A stretch of DNA of 9,129 nt, from contig JAFTXB010000232.1 in NCBI GenBank assembly GCA_017461825.1, forward strand, positions 1 to 9,129. The letters run 5' to 3'. This stretch comes from Clostridia bacterium. Lineage in GTDB: Bacteria > Bacillota > Clostridia > Oscillospirales > CAG-272. Each line of letters opens with the position of its first letter. Within the stretch, counting starts at the first letter, position 1. The notes beneath the pieces are model-generated. The model had not been told where the DNA came from, made no database searches, and saw only the letters and a program-made list of their open reading frames with translations. Shown piece by piece: positions 5,684 through 9,129 of the stretch. The position numbers and the translations under genes were made by a program.

Positions 5684-6971
5684 ATTGCTCCACCTCGTTT
5701 GCAAGGAAAGAAAGATTCTCACCCCAAAGTGCCTTATTGGAAAGGATCTCGGCAATGCTTGCTTTTTTCATATAGTTCATGATCTCGGGAGCGTCGTTTG
5801 GTGTTCCCTTTTTATAAAACTCGATCAGCTTGGCAAAGGAGAACAGCAGATTTTTCGGTGCTTTCCCGAATTTTTCCATGTAAGACAGAATGGAAGGCAG
5901 AACACGCACGCGGAATTTGCTGACCGAATTGAGCGAGATCGCCGACAGATAGTGCTTGATATAGGGATTGGAAAAGCGCACCAAAACGCTCTTGGCATAC
6001 TCCAAAAGCTCCTCTTTTGGCATATCCAGTGAAGGAATGATCTCCTCAAAGAGGCACGCGCGCAGAAACGCCGACATTTTTCCATCGTCCATGCAGGATT
6101 TGACGGTATCAAGCCCCGACAGGAGTGCGTAGGGCACCATGGAGGTATGGGCTCCGTTGAGGATGCGCACCTTTCGGGTGCGGTAACGCTCGAGAGCATC
6201 CTTTGTAACAATAACATTGAGCCCCGCCTTTGAAAAAGGCAATTCCTTTTCGATATCAAAGTCGGTCTCGATCACCCAAAGATGGAAAAATTCCGAGGTG
6301 TTGACCATAGAGTCCTCATATCCAACCTCCAATTTCTCGCCCTTGGGATACCCCGTATTGATGCGATCGACCAACGTATTGCAAAAAACGTTTTCACGCT
6401 CGATCCATGCAGTAAAATCTTCGCCAAGTCCCCAAAGGGCGGCGTACTGTAAAACTGTTTTTTTCAGATTGTCTCCGTTGCGGTCAATCAATTCACACGG
6501 AAGCAGGATAAATCCATCCAGCCCCAAGTCGAACCGATGCTTGAGTAGCAGTGTCAGCTTTGCGGGAAAGGTTTTGGGAGGCGTGTCTGTGAGCTGATCC
6601 TCGGAACGGAATTCAATCCCCGATTCGGTGGTATTGGAAACGATAAACCGCGCATCGGGATCTTCTGCCAAGGCAAGATAAGCTTGAAAGTCCTCGTACG
6701 GCTTGACGCAATGTGAGATCACGTCCACAACCGTCGTCTCTACCCCTTCGGCACCGCGAATGATATGCGTATACGTACCGTTTTGCGCCATGAGTAGGTC
6801 GCACATTCCCTCTTTTATGGGTTGAACCACCGCTACGTTGCCGCAAAAAAGCCCCTCATCATTGAGCTTTTGCAGCATCCAATCGACAAATCCGCGCAGA
6901 AAGCCGCCTTCCCCAAACTGAATCACGCGCACGGGCCGCGTGGGCTTTTGATATTCCTTGATATGCTTCAC
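5661..6971 (-). CDS. uxaB: Tagaturonate reductase (altronate oxidoreductase), mannitol dehydrogenase family
   Basis: UxaB reduces D-tagaturonate to D-altronate with NADH. The N-terminal Rossmann motif VIQFGEGGFLRGFVDWM (residues 16-32) is typical of UxaB rather than of fructuronate reductase UxuB or mannitol dehydrogenase. Other family blocks are SNTTESGI (112-119), LPCELIDRNG (157-166), FCNTLVDRINTGYP (196-209), RKVRILNGAHTSMVP (266-280, with K267, N272 and H275 in the usual catalytic positions) and NPYIKHYLSAISLNSVSKFRVRVLPS (335-360). At 436 aa it is about 40-50 residues shorter than typical members (E. coli about 483), with the loss apparently near the C-terminus; the catalytic core is intact. 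Translation starts at a GTG (6971) that overlaps the TGA of the GH2 gene by four bases. The start is set by AGGAGG (6979-6984). Reduction of fructuronate cannot be excluded from sequence alone. Confidence 0.93.
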   Translation of the reverse strand: MKHIKEYQKPTRPVRVIQFGEGGFLRGFVDWMLQKLNDEGLFCGNVAVVQPIKEGMCDLLMAQNGTYTHIIRGAEGVETTVVDVISHCVKPYEDFQAYLALAEDPDARFIVSNTTESGIEFRSEDQLTDTPPKTFPAKLTLLLKHRFDLGLDGFILLPCELIDRNGDNLKKTVLQYAALWGLGEDFTAWIERENVFCNTLVDRINTGYPKGEKLEVGYEDSMVNTSEFFHLWVIETDFDIEKELPFSKAGLNVIVTKDALERYRTRKVRILNGAHTSMVPYALLSGLDTVKSCMDDGKMSAFLRACLFEEIIPSLDMPKEELLEYAKSVLVRFSNPYIKHYLSAISLNSVSKFRVRVLPSILSYMEKFGKAPKNLLFSFAKLIEFYKKGTPNDAPEIMNYMKKASIAEILSNKALWGENLSFLANEVEQYANTSER

Positions 6972-8689
6972 GTCCGATCCTCCTCGGCAAACGCGCGATA
7001 ACGGTCACGCACTGCGTAATATGCCGCTTTTGGACGGCGGTTTTCGTTCATGATACCCTTGTTATTGAATCCGCGAGCGCGTGAAAATCCCATTTCGGAG
7101 CAGGTGCGGATATCGCAGAATTGCCAAATAAAGGAACCGACCATGGCGGGGTGGGTGTGGAACACCTGCAAGCAGTGTGATAGAAGCTCGGCTTGATATT
7201 CCTCACTCCATTTTGGACGCTCGGCATCGTGAAATCCGTAGAGAGCCGCCGCGCCGAATTCACTCATAATGATCGGCTTGTCGGAAAGCCCCAGCTCATC
7301 GCGATGCTTGCAGAAATTGTTCAACGCGTCCTCCCAAGAGGAAAGTGCATCCGAATACCATCCGTACCAGCCGTAATACAGATTGAGACAGATGACGTCG
7401 CTGTATTCCAAGCAAATATCCGTCATGGGCTGATGCGACGCATAAACGACCAAACGGTTGCCGCCGTTTTCCTTGAGATAGTTGTAGTAGAGCTTTGACA
7501 TCTCGTATGCCGCCTCATTGTTTGAGGTAATCTCGTTGTGCATTCCCCAGAAAATAACCGAGGGATGGTTGTAATAGTATTTCACCATTTCACGGTGCAT
7601 TTCAAGTCCGCGCTCAACAACAACGGGATCCGCCAAGGCATCCACCGAAAATCCGCATCCCCAGATCGGGATCTCGCTCCAAAAAAGGATCCCGCGCTCG
7701 TCCATATAATCGACGAATTCCTGCGAATTGGGATAGTGTGAGCCGCGAATGGCGTTGCATCCGAGGTCTTCTATCAGGTCAAGATCATGCTTCATGCGCC
7801 CCAAGGGAAACGCCATGCCGAAATCGGGGTGCTCCTCGTGACGGTTAACACCGCGCATCTCCACGGGTTTGTGATTGAGCAGGATCTTCCCGTTTTTGAC
7901 CTCGACCTTTCGGAATCCCACACGGTCAAAAAGATCGTCCGTGTCGGTTTTGATGTACACGTCGTACAACTTCGGCGCACCGACGTTCCAAAGCTGCACG
8001 TTCTGCAATTGGAAGGACGGCAGCGTTACGCAAACGGTTTTTCTGCCCGATACGGTAATTTCCCCTTGGTATACACACGTATCTCCGAGCGAGATCGACA
8101 AGGGTGCCGTTTTGCCGGTTTCATCCGCGTTATAACACTCCACAGCGAAATGCCCTTCCACATCGCTCAGATCGTTGGAAAGCTCATATTCCAAGCGGTA
8201 AGACAGCACAGAGATGCCCACAAGTGTTTCTACGCTGACCCCGCGTGTAATGCCGCCGTAATGATACCAGTCCACGCTTTTTTGCGGGATCGACTGCGCG
8301 TCAAAGCGGTTATCAGCTCGCACAGTTAGGGTGTGATACCCTTCTTTTACCTTGGGAACAATAAAATCGAATTGCGAAAAGCCGCCGTAATGGCGTCCAA
8401 GCAAACTGCCGTCAAGCCACACGGTAGCCTCGGTCATCACCGCGCCAAAGCAGAAGCGCAGGCATCCCCCCGCTGTGTAAAATTTCTTTTCGTACCAAGC
8501 CGCTCCCTCATAGGAGAGTAGACCGCTTTCGTTATTCCAGCAAGACGGAACCGCTACGGTTTCCCCTGCGGGAAGTGAGACGTTCCAACCGTCACGCTCG
8601 CCCAAATCCTCGGGATCGGTCGAAAATTTCCAAGTGCCGCTAAGGTCTGTCACGCGTCTTGCGAGATGTTCGTCAAATAATCTTGCCAT
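6968..8689 (-). CDS. GH2 beta-hexuronidase, beta-glucuronidase type (possibly beta-galacturonidase)
   Basis: The 573-aa protein is a cytoplasmic glycoside hydrolase family 2 enzyme that releases hexuronate from beta-linked conjugates or oligosaccharides. It has the GH2 order: a jelly-roll sugar-binding domain (about 1-160, with VDWYHYGGITRGV at 139-151), an immunoglobulin-like domain (about 160-265), and a TIM barrel (about 265-565) beginning with the family block MRGVNRHEEHPDFG (278-291). The acid/base is E386 in WGMHNE and the nucleophile is E477 in IMSEFGA. N542 and K544 in GFNNKGI match the N-x-K carboxylate-recognition motif that marks beta-glucuronidases over beta-galactosidases. The segment before the acid/base has no long insert, so it is probably a no-loop or short-loop type. 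ATG 8689 follows AAAGGAG at seven bases; an upstream ATG at 8722 overlaps the fucI stop but lacks a good Shine-Dalgarno and adds 11 atypical residues. No signal peptide is visible. Glucuronide versus galacturonide preference is open. Confidence 0.92.
   Translation of the reverse strand: MARLFDEHLARRVTDLSGTWKFSTDPEDLGERDGWNVSLPAGETVAVPSCWNNESGLLSYEGAAWYEKKFYTAGGCLRFCFGAVMTEATVWLDGSLLGRHYGGFSQFDFIVPKVKEGYHTLTVRADNRFDAQSIPQKSVDWYHYGGITRGVSVETLVGISVLSYRLEYELSNDLSDVEGHFAVECYNADETGKTAPLSISLGDTCVYQGEITVSGRKTVCVTLPSFQLQNVQLWNVGAPKLYDVYIKTDTDDLFDRVGFRKVEVKNGKILLNHKPVEMRGVNRHEEHPDFGMAFPLGRMKHDLDLIEDLGCNAIRGSHYPNSQEFVDYMDERGILFWSEIPIWGCGFSVDALADPVVVERGLEMHREMVKYYYNHPSVIFWGMHNEITSNNEAAYEMSKLYYNYLKENGGNRLVVYASHQPMTDICLEYSDVICLNLYYGWYGWYSDALSSWEDALNNFCKHRDELGLSDKPIIMSEFGAAALYGFHDAERPKWSEEYQAELLSHCLQVFHTHPAMVGSFIWQFCDIRTCSEMGFSRARGFNNKGIMNENRRPKAAYYAVRDRYRAFAEEDRT
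6979..6984 (-). promoter_or_regulatory. Shine-Dalgarno for the GTG start of uxaB
   Basis: AGGAGG on the minus strand lies seven bases upstream of GTG 6971, inside the last codons of the GH2 gene. It justifies the GTG start, which shares four bases (GTGA) with the GH2 stop codon. The layout favours ribosome re-initiation from the upstream gene. Confidence 0.85.
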
Positions 8690-8718
8690 TTTTTTACTCC
8701 TTTGTTTGATTCTATATA

Positions 8719-9129
8719 TCATTTCTTAAACAACGGTCCGTAGGTGGCACATGCTCTGTAGTCCTGCCCTTCCTTGTCGGAGCCGAATGCGTTCCAAGCG
8801 GCGGGACGGAAGATGTCCTTCTCAGGCACGTTGTGCATACAAACAGGGATGCGGAGCATCGAGCAGAGCGTGATGAGGTCTGCACCGATGTGACCGTAGC
8901 TGATCGCACCGTGGTTCGCGCCCCAGTGATTCATCACTTCGTATGCGTTCTCAAAGGGCGAGCCCTCCTTGCCGTCGCAACGCGGAGCAAACCACGTGCA
9001 GGGCCATGTATAGTCGGTTCTCTTCCACAGCGTGTCGGTGACTTCATCGGGAAGATCGACCGTCCAACCCTCGGCAATTTGGAGTACCGGTCCGAGACCT
9101 TTCACCATGTTCAGACGGATCATCGTGCA
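8719..9129 (-). CDS. fucI: L-fucose isomerase, C-terminal part (5' end beyond window)
   Basis: Only the last 136 residues are present; the gene enters from the right edge. They match the C-terminal region of FucI, which interconverts L-fucose and L-fuculose (also D-arabinose and D-ribulose) with Mn2+. Recognisable blocks are MVKGLGPVLQIAEGW (fragment residues 8-22), TWPCTWFAPRCDG, WGANHGAISYGHIGAD, MLRIPVCMHNV and the terminal EGQDYRACATYGPLFKK. The histidine of WGANHG (fragment residue 73) lies 63 residues from the C-terminus. From memory of the E. coli protein, that equals its metal ligand H528. Its TGA is 29 nt upstream of the GH2 start, with the GH2 Shine-Dalgarno in the gap, so it shares the operon. 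Its presence beside uronate genes implies a substrate that also contains fucose, or reuse of the isomerase on another aldose. Confidence 0.93.
   Translation of the reverse strand, partial: CTMIRLNMVKGLGPVLQIAEGWTVDLPDEVTDTLWKRTDYTWPCTWFAPRCDGKEGSPFENAYEVMNHWGANHGAISYGHIGADLITLCSMLRIPVCMHNVPEKDIFRPAAWNAFGSDKEGQDYRACATYGPLFKK

Noticed and set aside
5684..5755. ATG 5755 as start of uxaA
   Set aside because: The extra 24 residues only translate uxaB in another frame; ATG 5683 has its own Shine-Dalgarno and starts the SAF domain.
8690..8722. ATG 8722 as start of the GH2 gene, overlapping the fucI stop as ATGA
   Set aside because: It lacks a good Shine-Dalgarno, whereas ATG 8689 has AAAGGAG at ideal spacing and matches the usual GH2 N-terminus.

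Overview
This 9.1 kb window looks like a chromosomal carbohydrate-use locus from an anaerobic, low-to-medium-GC member of the Bacillota, most likely an uncultured gut clostridium (Oscillospirales/Lachnospirales type). This is inferred from the strong AGGAGG-type ribosome binding sites, a consensus sigma-A promoter, T-rich terminators, the family make-up of the sugar enzymes, and intergenic repeats of a kind I recall from such genomes. No rRNA, tRNA, CRISPR array, phage gene or transposase is visible.

Layout. Positions 1-540 hold no convincing protein gene. They contain four perfect short hairpins, of which the last two lie inside a dispersed-repeat-like element (about 121-247). A doubtful 21-codon ORF and then the promoter of the regulator follow. 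Positions 541-1419 (+) encode an AraC/XylS-family regulator with a cupin sensor domain. Positions 1420-1722 are a convergent intergenic stretch packed with a T-rich tandem repeat, two palindromes and a terminator. From 1723 to the right edge, six genes run on the minus strand with gaps of at most 29 nt or small overlaps, which indicates one operon. In transcription order they are fucI (3' end only, cut by the window edge), a GH2 beta-hexuronidase, uxaB, uxaA, a PL22-like beta-propeller protein, and uxaC, followed at once by a rho-independent terminator.

How the genes fit. The GH2 enzyme is predicted to release a free hexuronate from a beta-linked glycoside. UxaC isomerises the uronate, UxaB reduces tagaturonate to altronate, and UxaA dehydrates altronate to 2-keto-3-deoxygluconate (KDG). 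The KDG kinase and aldolase, and any transporter, are not in the window. L-fucose isomerase in the same operon suggests a substrate carrying both fucose and a uronic acid. The propeller protein resembles oligogalacturonate lyases and has no established role here.

Points most worth following: (1) the uncharacterised propeller protein between uxaA and uxaC; (2) the mismatch between a GH2 that looks like a beta-glucuronidase and an operon that encodes only the galacturonate branch, which raises the possibility of a beta-galacturonidase; (3) the fucose plus uronate pairing, which fits rhamnogalacturonan-II side chain A or a fucose/uronate exopolysaccharide. I did not find a wholly new type of system; the novelty is in the gene combination and the propeller protein.
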